Shown: piece after piece, positions 18,737 to 26,833 of the stretch | Layout: each line of letters starts with the position of its first letter | Position numbering within the stretch: the first letter of the stretch is position 1 | Assembly: GCA_047974405.1 (NCBI GenBank) | Contig: JBKECI010000019.1 | Coordinates: 62,001-126,000, forward strand | Origin: UPXZ01 sp047974405 | Lineage (GTDB): Bacteria > Bacteroidota > Bacteroidia > Bacteroidales > Paludibacteraceae | DNA: 64,000 bases | Reading direction: 5' to 3' | Position numbers and translations under genes: made by a program | The notes under the pieces: model-generated | The model's input: only the letters and a program-made list of their open reading frames with translations | Told to the model about the DNA's origin: nothing | Database searches by the model: none

Positions 18737-19462
18737 ATGGAATCATTAAAAGACAAAATAGATCCGGATAAAGTCCCGCAACACATAGCCATTATTATGG
18801 ATGGAAATCGTCGTTGGGCGAAAGAACGAGGCGAAGATACATTTGCAGGACATCAGCAAGGGGTGGTTTCGGTACGGAAAACAATTAAGGAGTCTTCAGA
18901 CTTGGGTGTAAAATATTTGACACTCTATACTTTTTCGACAGAAAATTGGAGCCGATCGCAAGACGAAGTAGATTTTTTGATGGAACTACTTGTAGATACC
19001 ATTGAAAAAGAGACTCCAAGCCTGCTTGACGAAAATGTCCGTATTCTTGCCATTGGAGATTTGGAGAAACTTCCGGAGCGGACACGAGATAAATTTTACA
19101 AATGTATGGAAATTACCTCAAAAAACAACGGTCTGAATTTGGTTATAGCCTTGAACTACTCTTCTCGATGGGAAATAGTCAATGCCGCAAAAAAAATGGC
19201 GGAAGATATGGACAAAAAACAGATAACTATCGAAAAAATAAATGAAAAAAACTTTTCAGATTATTTAACAACAAAAGACATACCCAACCCCGAATTGCTG
19301 ATACGAACAAGCGGAGAATTGCGCCTGAGTAACTTTATGCTATGGCAATTAGCTTATGCCGAACTCTATTTTACCAATGTATATTGGCCCGATTTTAGAG
19401 AGAAACACCTGCATGAAGCCATCTGCGAGTACCAGCAAAGAGAGCGGCGATTTGGGAAATAG
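18737..19462 (+). CDS. uppS: Undecaprenyl diphosphate synthase
   Basis: UppS (241 aa), the cis-prenyltransferase that makes C55 undecaprenyl diphosphate, carrier for peptidoglycan and O-antigen. Signature HIAIIMDGNRRWAKERG with catalytic Asp is at ~18-35; TLYTFSTENWSR and the C-terminal RTSGELRLSNFMLWQLAYAE (isopentenyl diphosphate binding) are intact. It sits in the envelope cluster with bamA directly downstream. Confidence 0.97.
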   Translation: MESLKDKIDPDKVPQHIAIIMDGNRRWAKERGEDTFAGHQQGVVSVRKTIKESSDLGVKYLTLYTFSTENWSRSQDEVDFLMELLVDTIEKETPSLLDENVRILAIGDLEKLPERTRDKFYKCMEITSKNNGLNLVIALNYSSRWEIVNAAKKMAEDMDKKQITIEKINEKNFSDYLTTKDIPNPELLIRTSGELRLSNFMLWQLAYAELYFTNVYWPDFREKHLHEAICEYQQRERRFGK

Positions 19463-19510
19463 CCATATAACAATATATTATACAACAGTTCTTTATTACA
19501 ATTACACGAT

Positions 19511-22201
19511 ATGTACCACAAAAAAATATTTATCTTTTTCGCTTTGATTGCTTTGATTAAAACCGTATCGGCACAAACCGTGGAGCCAAAAGATACTATT
19601 TACAATTTCGACATAGATTACACCTTGCCCAAAGAGTACAAAATTGCTGCTATTGACATTATTGGCGCCGAAAATTACGAAGACTTTGTACTTATCAATT
19701 TTTCCGGACTTTCGTTAGGACAAACCATCTCTATCCCCGGTAAAGAGATAACAGATGCCGTAAAAAAGTTTTGGGAACAATCTCTTTTTGCCGATGTAAA
19801 AATATATCCGTCCAAAGCTGTTTCGGACAGTATATGGCTGACAATAGAACTGAAAGCTCGCCCCAAAGTTTCGGAAATTAACTACAGCGGAATAAAAAAA
19901 TCGGAAATGGACGATTTGGACAAAAGCATCGGACTACTCAAAGATAAGCAAATAACTCCCAATATGTCGGATAGAGCAAAACTATTGATAAAAAGACACA
20001 TGGACGAAAAAGGATTTGCAAACGCCGATATAAAAATATACCAACAAGACGACCCTACCAAAAAAGGATACGTGATAGTCAATGTGGACATAGATAAAAA
20101 ACTCAAAACCAAAGTACACAAAATATATGTAACCGGTAACGACCATTTGTCATTCAATAAAATAAACGCCGCCATGAAAAAGACCAATGACGGCAATATC
20201 CGCAACCTTTTCCGTACCAAAAAATTTGTCAGAGACTTGTATGAAAAAGACAAAACGGCATTAATAGAAAAATACAACGAAATTGGCTATCGCGATGCCT
20301 ACATCACAACAGACAGCGTTGTAGCCTACGACAACAAGTCGGTAGATGTACATATTGCAGTAGATGAGGGTAAAAAATATTTCTTTCGCAATATAAGTTG
20401 GGTAGGGAATACGCTATATCCACACGAGTACCTAAGTGCCATACTCAACATTAAAAAAGGAGACGTATATAATCACAAAATGCTGATGGAAAGATTGGAA
20501 ATGGACGAAAATGATGCTGTTTCCAAACTGTACAAAGACAAAGGGCATCTGTTTTTTCAGATTAACCCGGTCGAAACGGCAATTGTTGGAGACTCCATCG
20601 ACTTTGAAATACAGATGTACGAAGGAAAGCCCGCCACCATCAACGAAGTAACCATTACAGGAAACGATCGGGTTTACGAAAATGTGATACGCCGCGAACT
20701 CAGAACCAAACCGGGAGAACTTTACAGTCAAGAAAACTTTATACGTTCACTTCGCGAACTGTCTCAGATGGGACATTTTGACCCTGAGCAATTGATGAAA
20801 GACGCGCAAGAAGGAGGTATTGTCCCCAATCAGGAAAACGGCACCGTTGATTTGAATTATAAAGTAACAACTAAGAGCAGTGACCAAGTACAATTGTCAG
20901 CAGGCTGGGGAGCCGCAGGATTGGTTGGAAGTCTGGGGTTCACATTTAGCAATTTTGCCATTCAAAACCTGTTTAACAAAGAGATGTACCGCGTGGTGCC
21001 ACAAGGAGAGGGACAGACCTTTTCCATCAGCGCACAGACAAACGGAAAGTATTACACTTCGGCAAGCATGTCGTTTTTAGAACCGTGGCTGGGAGGAAAA
21101 CGTCCCAACTCGCTCTCTTTGTCTCTATACTATACCAGCACCTCAGATATGAGCGACCGCTACTACAATTCGTTAAGCTCTATGAGTTCCTATTACCCCT
21201 ATAGTTCGTATGGATACGGCTACGGGTCGTCTTACTACGGAAATTCTTATGGAGACTACGGTTATGGCTACGATTACAGTACAGAATTTGATAAAAATAA
21301 ATACTTCAGAACCATAGGCATATCATTGGGTTACGGAAAACGCTTGAGCTGGCCCGATGATTATTTTACATTTTACGGCGAATTTTCTTACCAAAGATTT
21401 ATGCTCAACAAGTGGGACAGAGAGATAGGACTGCCATTTGCCACAGGAGTCGCTAATAATTTTAGTATAAACCTGACACTGGGCAGAAACTCTACCGACA
21501 ACCCTTTGTTTACCCGTAGAGGCTCAAACTATTCTTTGGGAGTACAAATTACCCCCCCTTACTCTCTATTGAGTGGTAAAACCGATGCCGACTACGAAAC
21601 GATGAGTAGTGCGGACAGATACAAATTCCTCGAATACCACAAATGGAAATTCAGTGCCAAAAACTATATATCACTAATCCCATCCGTAATAAAAACACCT
21701 GTATTGATGACCCGCGCTGAGTTTGCTTATATAGGCAATTTTAGCAAATACACCCGAACACCTTTCGGTACCTATATGTTTGGAGGTGACGGAATGACAG
21801 GATATGCCGGATATGCAACAGAGTATATTGCTATGCGTGGTTATGAAACAGGACGATTGACCCCTTACGAATACGGATACAACTCAAGCGGACAGCTTGT
21901 TCCGGTAAGGCAGGTGGGTTATCTGTACAATAAATTTACAATGGAATTCAGATACCCGATATCATTAGAACAAAACGCTACAATTTGGGCGCTCGGATTT
22001 GTTGAAGCAGGGAACGCTTTTAACAATATAAAAGACTACAATCCATTCAACCTAAAACGCTCTGCTGGAGTAGGCGTAAGGATAGTACTCCCCATGTTTG
22101 GATTGATGGGAATTGACTGGGGCTACGGATTTGACCATCAAGTGGGAGAGACTTCGAGACATGGAAGCCAGTTTCACTTTGTGCTCGGAAAAGAACTGTA
22201 A
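19511..22201 (+). CDS. bamA: Outer membrane protein assembly factor BamA
   Basis: BamA (896 aa): signal peptide ending at about residue 22 (VSAQ), five POTRA domains (~45-480), then a 16-stranded beta-barrel. It catalyses insertion of beta-barrel proteins. The barrel contains a Tyr/Gly/Ser-rich insertion of about 45 residues (region ~555-600; YGYGYGSSYYGNSYGDYGYG) that looks like an exposed loop. The C-terminus ends with strand-like FHFVLGKEL. It precedes two Skp-like chaperones, which deliver its substrates. Confidence 0.95.
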   Translation: MYHKKIFIFFALIALIKTVSAQTVEPKDTIYNFDIDYTLPKEYKIAAIDIIGAENYEDFVLINFSGLSLGQTISIPGKEITDAVKKFWEQSLFADVKIYPSKAVSDSIWLTIELKARPKVSEINYSGIKKSEMDDLDKSIGLLKDKQITPNMSDRAKLLIKRHMDEKGFANADIKIYQQDDPTKKGYVIVNVDIDKKLKTKVHKIYVTGNDHLSFNKINAAMKKTNDGNIRNLFRTKKFVRDLYEKDKTALIEKYNEIGYRDAYITTDSVVAYDNKSVDVHIAVDEGKKYFFRNISWVGNTLYPHEYLSAILNIKKGDVYNHKMLMERLEMDENDAVSKLYKDKGHLFFQINPVETAIVGDSIDFEIQMYEGKPATINEVTITGNDRVYENVIRRELRTKPGELYSQENFIRSLRELSQMGHFDPEQLMKDAQEGGIVPNQENGTVDLNYKVTTKSSDQVQLSAGWGAAGLVGSLGFTFSNFAIQNLFNKEMYRVVPQGEGQTFSISAQTNGKYYTSASMSFLEPWLGGKRPNSLSLSLYYTSTSDMSDRYYNSLSSMSSYYPYSSYGYGYGSSYYGNSYGDYGYGYDYSTEFDKNKYFRTIGISLGYGKRLSWPDDYFTFYGEFSYQRFMLNKWDREIGLPFATGVANNFSINLTLGRNSTDNPLFTRRGSNYSLGVQITPPYSLLSGKTDADYETMSSADRYKFLEYHKWKFSAKNYISLIPSVIKTPVLMTRAEFAYIGNFSKYTRTPFGTYMFGGDGMTGYAGYATEYIAMRGYETGRLTPYEYGYNSSGQLVPVRQVGYLYNKFTMEFRYPISLEQNATIWALGFVEAGNAFNNIKDYNPFNLKRSAGVGVRIVLPMFGLMGIDWGYGFDHQVGETSRHGSQFHFVLGKEL

Positions 22202-22333
22202 AAAAGAAAGTCGATATCCAGCAATTTGACTGAACGTTGGGTGGCGAATTCGACATTCTTTTTTGAGGAGATGAAAAAATGGCAAAGATTTTGATATACC
22301 ATAGTAATAGAATCATATAAAATCATTACGAAA

Positions 22334-22849
22334 ATGAAAAAAACAATTTTAGCTATATTCCTATTCGCCGGCTTATCTTTTAGCATTTACTCTCAAAAAA
22401 TAGCCTCGGTAGATATGGCGTACATTATGAAGAATATCCCCACTTACGAAAGTGCAAACGAACAACTTAATCAGGTCTCCAAAAAGTGGCAACAAGAGGT
22501 GGACGCTTCGATGAAAGAGGTACAGGAAATGTATAAAAATTACCAAACCGAACTTGTATTTATGACCGAAGATGCCAAAGTAAAGAGAGAAGATGAAATT
22601 GTGGCAAAAGAAAAAGCTGCACAAGAGTTGAAACGCAAATATTTTGGAGCAGAAGGTGAGCTGTTCAAAAAGCGGCAGACCCTTATGAAACCTATTCAGG
22701 ACGAAGTGTATGCAGCGGTACAAGAAATATGTAATGCCGGTGGAATTGAGTTTGTCTTTGACAAAAGTTCCTCTATGAACGCAGTATTTGTTTCGCCCAA
22801 AATAGATATAAGCGATGAAGTGTTGAAAAAATTGGGCTATTCAAAATAA
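22334..22849 (+). CDS. OmpH/Skp family periplasmic chaperone (first)
   Basis: Skp/OmpH family (171 aa): signal peptide ending LSFSIYSQ, a beta segment KIASVDMAYIMKNIPTYESA, then a long lysine/glutamate-rich helix and a C-terminal strand pair GGIEFVFDKSS. Skp trimers hold unfolded outer-membrane proteins in the periplasm for BamA. Paralogous to the next gene; duplication of ompH downstream of bamA is standard in this phylum. Confidence 0.93.
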   Translation: MKKTILAIFLFAGLSFSIYSQKIASVDMAYIMKNIPTYESANEQLNQVSKKWQQEVDASMKEVQEMYKNYQTELVFMTEDAKVKREDEIVAKEKAAQELKRKYFGAEGELFKKRQTLMKPIQDEVYAAVQEICNAGGIEFVFDKSSSMNAVFVSPKIDISDEVLKKLGYSK

Positions 22850-22913
22850 ATGATTAAATTTGCACGCCTAAAATTGAAACTAAAGTTTTACACATTTAAA
22901 TATCTAAAATAAA

Positions 22914-23465
22914 ATGATTAAGAAAATTGCCTTATTGTTTGTTGCCTTATTGTCGCTAGGAATAGTAAAAGCACAAGAGGTAAAATTGGGACATGTAAAT
23001 TCGCAGGAGATTCTTTCTATTATGCCCGAGAGAACAGAAGTAGAGAAAAAATTGGACGAATTACAAAGCCAGGTAGAAGACGAAATTTTGAAAATGCGTG
23101 AAGAGTACAATGCCAAAGTGAAAGAATTTGTCGATAAACAAGCGACTATGCCCGAAACAATAAAACAAGCTCGCCAAGCAGAAATTGCCGAGATAGAACA
23201 GCGTATAAGTACGTTTAACCAGACAGCTCAGGCTGACCTGCAAAAAAAATACCAAGAGCTTACTGCCCCTATGATTGAAAAAGTAAAAAAAGCCATTGAC
23301 GGAGTGGGAGCAGAAGGAGGATATACCTATATTTTTGATGTTGTATCACAGGCAATTGTGTACCAGTCGGCAAAGTCAAACGATATAACCCCTTTGGTAA
23401 AGAAAAAACTTGGGTTAACAGGTACAGCTACCACCACAAAATCTGCCACCGAAAACAAAAAATAA
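22914..23465 (+). CDS. OmpH/Skp family periplasmic chaperone (second)
   Basis: Second Skp/OmpH (183 aa): signal peptide ending GIVKAQ, KLGHVNSQEILSIMPER, long charged helix, YTYIFDVVSQAIVYQS, and a Thr/Ser/Lys tail. Same role as the first copy; the two may form homo- or heterotrimers. In many Bacteroidota murI follows; here the operon ends with a terminator instead. Confidence 0.92.
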   Translation: MIKKIALLFVALLSLGIVKAQEVKLGHVNSQEILSIMPERTEVEKKLDELQSQVEDEILKMREEYNAKVKEFVDKQATMPETIKQARQAEIAEIEQRISTFNQTAQADLQKKYQELTAPMIEKVKKAIDGVGAEGGYTYIFDVVSQAIVYQSAKSNDITPLVKKKLGLTGTATTTKSATENKK

Positions 23466-23538
23466 GAAAAAGCTCATAATGGCAATAATATCTCAATTGA
23501 AAAAATGTTTCAACAAAGGATATTTGCCCAATATTTAA

Positions 23539-23586
23539 AAAACAGCAGAAAGGAGTTTTCAACTCTTCAAATCGGCTGTTTTTTTT
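23539..23586 (+). terminator. Terminator after the bamA-ompH operon
   Basis: Outer stem AAAACAGC (23539-23546) / GCTGTTTT (23575-23582) enclosing an inner hairpin GAGTT/AACTC, followed by an eight-T run. Confidence 0.75.
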
Positions 23587-23838
23587 GTGTGAAGATTGCA
23601 AAATAGTCTGTTGAGCATATTTTTACCAGAAATATTTATAAACGTAGTTGAATATTTGGAGGGGGATAAGCGCATAGCTAACACAAGATATTTTAACGCC
23701 CCATTGGCAGATATCTCTTTCTTGAGAGATGATACCCTTGCTACAAACAAAGGCGTAACTGTTTGCATTGCCGGCAATAAGTGGTAACTTCAAAGATAAA
23801 CCTTGGGAGCGAACCTGCAAAGGTTGGCTCCTTTTTTA
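23587..23838 (+). other. Intergenic segment ending in a second strong terminator; possible small RNA
   Basis: No convincing protein gene, although there is a 63-codon ATG frame at 23596-23787. The segment ends in a two-tier terminator hairpin: GGAGC (23806-23810) / GCTCC (23827-23831) with inner AACCT/AGGTT and a T6 tail. It contains smaller hairpins such as ATCTCT/AGAGAT near 23720. A terminator with no annotated gene before it suggests a short transcript of ~150-170 nt. I cannot assign it to a known RNA family. Confidence 0.35.
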
Positions 23839-23881
23839 TGGTATTCTAAAATCCTTTACCGGGCAACAATGAAAAATTATA

Positions 23882-23889
23882 TATCTTTG
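23882..23889 (+). promoter_or_regulatory. -7 promoter element for the glycosyltransferase gene
   Basis: TATCTTTG, 29 nt before ATG 23919. It fits the Bacteroidota -7 consensus. Confidence 0.55.
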
Positions 23890-23918
23890 TAACAGCTTTA
23901 TTGTACAAAGAGAGAAAA

Positions 23919-25004
23919 ATGGATGTAAAAAACCGGATTGTTTATATTAAACCCAACAATACTTCTTTTGTAAAGGGAGACGAGACGATACTCAAAAAGC
24001 ATTACAATGTGCGTTCTGTCTTGTTGTATCAGAGTAAAGGAAATTTCTATTACAGTTTAAGTATGGCAAAAATGTTTTGTGTTTTGCTTCTGAACTCATT
24101 TAGAAAAAATACGGTTTTTATTTGTTGGTTTGCCGATTACCATGCTGCGATCATGACATTTGCGGCTAAATTGACACGAAAAAAATCAATTATTTTTATT
24201 GGCGGACAAGAGGCCATAAATTATCCTGAACTTGAGAAAGGAGTATATCGCAAAAAAATCAGAGCTGCGTTTGTTGGATATTCGCTACGAAACACCGATT
24301 TGATTATTGCCAATCACCAATCATTAATCTACCACCAAAACTACTATTACAATCCCGAACATCCGCACATTGATGGAATTAAGCACTATGTAAGCAACTT
24401 AAAAACTCCTGTCGAAATTATTTACAACGGAATTGATCCTGAAAAATTTGTACGGGATTATTCCGTAAAAAAGGAAGAAAATTTGATACTTACTGTAGGT
24501 ACAATGAGTCAAATCGGTGACTTTTACAACAAAGGGTTCGACTTATTTATCCAAACAGCACAAAGGATGCCCGATTTAAGGTTTATTCTCATCGGTCTGA
24601 ATTCTAATTTTTTAGCGTGGATAGAAGAGAATTATCATTTTTCGAATATCCCCAATTTAACTATAATTCCATCATTTTGTCCACAAAATATTTTGAATGA
24701 AAGTTATAATAAAGCCAAAGTATTTGTACAAGCATCCATTACTGAAGGAATGCCCAATACATTGAGCGAAGCGATGTTGATGGGTTGTATTCCGGTAGGC
24801 TCCAATGTAAACGGAATACCGGATGCCATAGGAGAAACAGGGGTTATTGTCTCTGAGAGAAGTGTAGATGCCTTGGAGAGAGGTTTGTTAAAAGCTCTTG
24901 AAATGGATACGTCATTAGCGGCAAGGGACAGAGTAATAAAATATTTCTCAATAGATGAAAGAGACAAAAAAATTGAGAAATCGGTAGATAGCTTGTTGCG
25001 ATAG
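23919..25004 (+). CDS. Glycosyltransferase family 4 protein
   Basis: GT-B fold glycosyltransferase (361 aa). The C-terminal half has the Rossmann segment LILTVGTMSQ, the donor-binding region VFVQASITEGMPNTLSEAMLMG with the E-x7-E-like motif of GT4 (retaining) enzymes, and IPVGSNVNGIPDAIGETG. It probably transfers a nucleotide sugar to lipopolysaccharide, capsule or a glycoprotein glycan. ATG 23919 is preferred to TTG 23901. It ends 2 nt from the convergent asparagine-synthase-like gene. Confidence 0.85.
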   Translation: MDVKNRIVYIKPNNTSFVKGDETILKKHYNVRSVLLYQSKGNFYYSLSMAKMFCVLLLNSFRKNTVFICWFADYHAAIMTFAAKLTRKKSIIFIGGQEAINYPELEKGVYRKKIRAAFVGYSLRNTDLIIANHQSLIYHQNYYYNPEHPHIDGIKHYVSNLKTPVEIIYNGIDPEKFVRDYSVKKEENLILTVGTMSQIGDFYNKGFDLFIQTAQRMPDLRFILIGLNSNFLAWIEENYHFSNIPNLTIIPSFCPQNILNESYNKAKVFVQASITEGMPNTLSEAMLMGCIPVGSNVNGIPDAIGETGVIVSERSVDALERGLLKALEMDTSLAARDRVIKYFSIDERDKKIEKSVDSLLR

Positions 25005-25006
25005 GA

Positions 25007-26749
25007 TTAAAGGGTAATCTCGTGAAGTTTGATGGCGCCCAACAATGTCAACACCTGAAATTTTTCTCCGGCATTCCCATTGTTAAATAGCTGGATACAA
25101 TCATTCATCAACTCTTTGTTGTTTTCTACCAAAGAAATATTATTGTCGAAATATAAATCTATCTGATTTTTTAAGTCAGTATTCTTATTTAACCAGTAAT
25201 CAAACGGATTCATCCCCGATTGCATATTTCCCGATATTCTGTCAAAAAATTTCATCCCCATTCTTTTATAATATCTATAATCGTAGTATTTGTTTAATTT
25301 GTTGGATTTTAATGGAGGAACTCCTGTTTTTTCCCACACGTAATTGTTAAATTCGGGATGTTTTGTTTTGATCCATTCCAGATAAATATATTGCTTATAT
25401 TTTAATTCATCGGGGATGGAGTAACAGTATGTCAAGAAATCGACTTCGAGAAAAGGAGACGATGATTGCGAAAAAATATCGAAATAGTTGTAACCGTTTA
25501 ATGCCCCAAGAAATCCTCTACTATAAAATTTATACAGCTCTTCTGAGGGGTAGTTGGCTATCACTTCTGAAATATATGGTGCTACCTTTGAGAGCAATTG
25601 TTTGGAATAGGCTCCCGACTCAATCTGAGGTGGCAGAATGTGAGATTTTGATAAGAAAGAGCCTACCACCGCATCTCCAATCATTCCCGTGTGAATTAAT
25701 CCGAATTTGTCGAAATTTATATTCTCAATATTTTTCATCACATGGGCAGAACCTGAGTAAACAACAAGCCCGTTGTTATAAAAAACGTTTTTGTCGATGT
25801 CTTTCAGGTAATTACCATTATCAAGCGACTGAAACATAAAATCGTGTTTATAGTCGGAGGCGATTTGTTTGGCGATTTGTTCGTCTAAGTAGTCTGATTG
25901 CGAAAATGTGAAATTCAGTTGCTTCTCATACCCCAATTGGTGTGCCACGAGTGCTACCATTCGCGAGTCCAAGCCTCCGCTCAATGTAACAATATGATCA
26001 TACCCGTATTCTTTGTCTTTTTCAAATTCCAATTGGATAGCCCTATCGAACAGTTCGTCCATCTTTTCGATAATATTTTGAAAAGAATCGTTTGTCTTTT
26101 GTACGTTTTTTAAGTGAAAATACTCCGTAAAAGAAAATGAGTGGTTACTGTATGATAAGATATTTCCCGGTCGTATTCTTTTTACGCTTTCTATTAGTGT
26201 AGTATCTTCCAACACAAAACCATAAGTAAGCAATAGATAGGCGCCGTTTAAGTCTATTGCTTTCCGACATGAAAATTTTTCGAGCAAAAAAGAGATATCT
26301 CTTAATTCTGATCCAAAGATAAAAATTTTATTATCGGAAAAATAAAATACATTTTTAGAGCTGGCATGGTTGGTGAAGATATGCCATTCGTTCTCTTTTT
26401 TACTATAAATAAATCCAGAGAAGTCTCCTTTGAGTTGTTGGACAAATATTTTTCCATATTTTTCATACATTAGTCTGAGGGTAAGAAAAATATCGGATTG
26501 ATTATGATGTCTCATCAATTCGGTGCGATTCAGAATCACACCATTGATACATATTATATAGTTGTCATCTTCATTTAAAATGTGGTCTAATCGAAACTTT
26601 TGATGGTTTTTTTGTTCAATGGCAAATCCTTTTCCGGTAATTCTTTTTTTTTGATAACGATTGGTATGCCCGTATTTATCTTCTCTGCTTAGCCCTAAAG
26701 CAGAAACGATGCTTTTGTCTTTATTGATTATGACTGTAAAACCGGACAT
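25007..26749 (-). CDS. Asparagine synthase-like protein lacking the glutaminase cysteine
   Basis: 580 residues with an N-terminal class II glutamine amidotransferase-like domain (~1-190) and a C-terminal asparagine synthase domain with the ATP-binding PP-loop LSGGLDSRMVA. True AsnB begins Met-Cys; here the start is MSGFTVIINK, with Ser where the catalytic nucleophile Cys2 should be. Glutamine hydrolysis is therefore unlikely, and the protein may use another amine donor or perform a different ATP-dependent amidation. Position beside a glycosyltransferase suggests surface-glycan modification. ATG 26749 is chosen because the family start aligns there; an in-frame ATG at 26806 adds 19 residues. 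Confidence 0.78.
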   Translation of the reverse strand: MSGFTVIINKDKSIVSALGLSREDKYGHTNRYQKKRITGKGFAIEQKNHQKFRLDHILNEDDNYIICINGVILNRTELMRHHNQSDIFLTLRLMYEKYGKIFVQQLKGDFSGFIYSKKENEWHIFTNHASSKNVFYFSDNKIFIFGSELRDISFLLEKFSCRKAIDLNGAYLLLTYGFVLEDTTLIESVKRIRPGNILSYSNHSFSFTEYFHLKNVQKTNDSFQNIIEKMDELFDRAIQLEFEKDKEYGYDHIVTLSGGLDSRMVALVAHQLGYEKQLNFTFSQSDYLDEQIAKQIASDYKHDFMFQSLDNGNYLKDIDKNVFYNNGLVVYSGSAHVMKNIENINFDKFGLIHTGMIGDAVVGSFLSKSHILPPQIESGAYSKQLLSKVAPYISEVIANYPSEELYKFYSRGFLGALNGYNYFDIFSQSSSPFLEVDFLTYCYSIPDELKYKQYIYLEWIKTKHPEFNNYVWEKTGVPPLKSNKLNKYYDYRYYKRMGMKFFDRISGNMQSGMNPFDYWLNKNTDLKNQIDLYFDNNISLVENNKELMNDCIQLFNNGNAGEKFQVLTLLGAIKLHEITL

Positions 26750-26833
26750 TTGGAAAGGTATAATTGTAATAGACAACAGATTACAAAAATGCACGATGTA
26801 ATCCATTGTGGGTTAAAATCTTCAGAATAATAT

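Noticed and set aside
23596..23787. 63-residue protein downstream of ompH
   Set aside because: No promoter, no recognisable motif, equal-sized frames on the other strand, and it overlaps hairpins.
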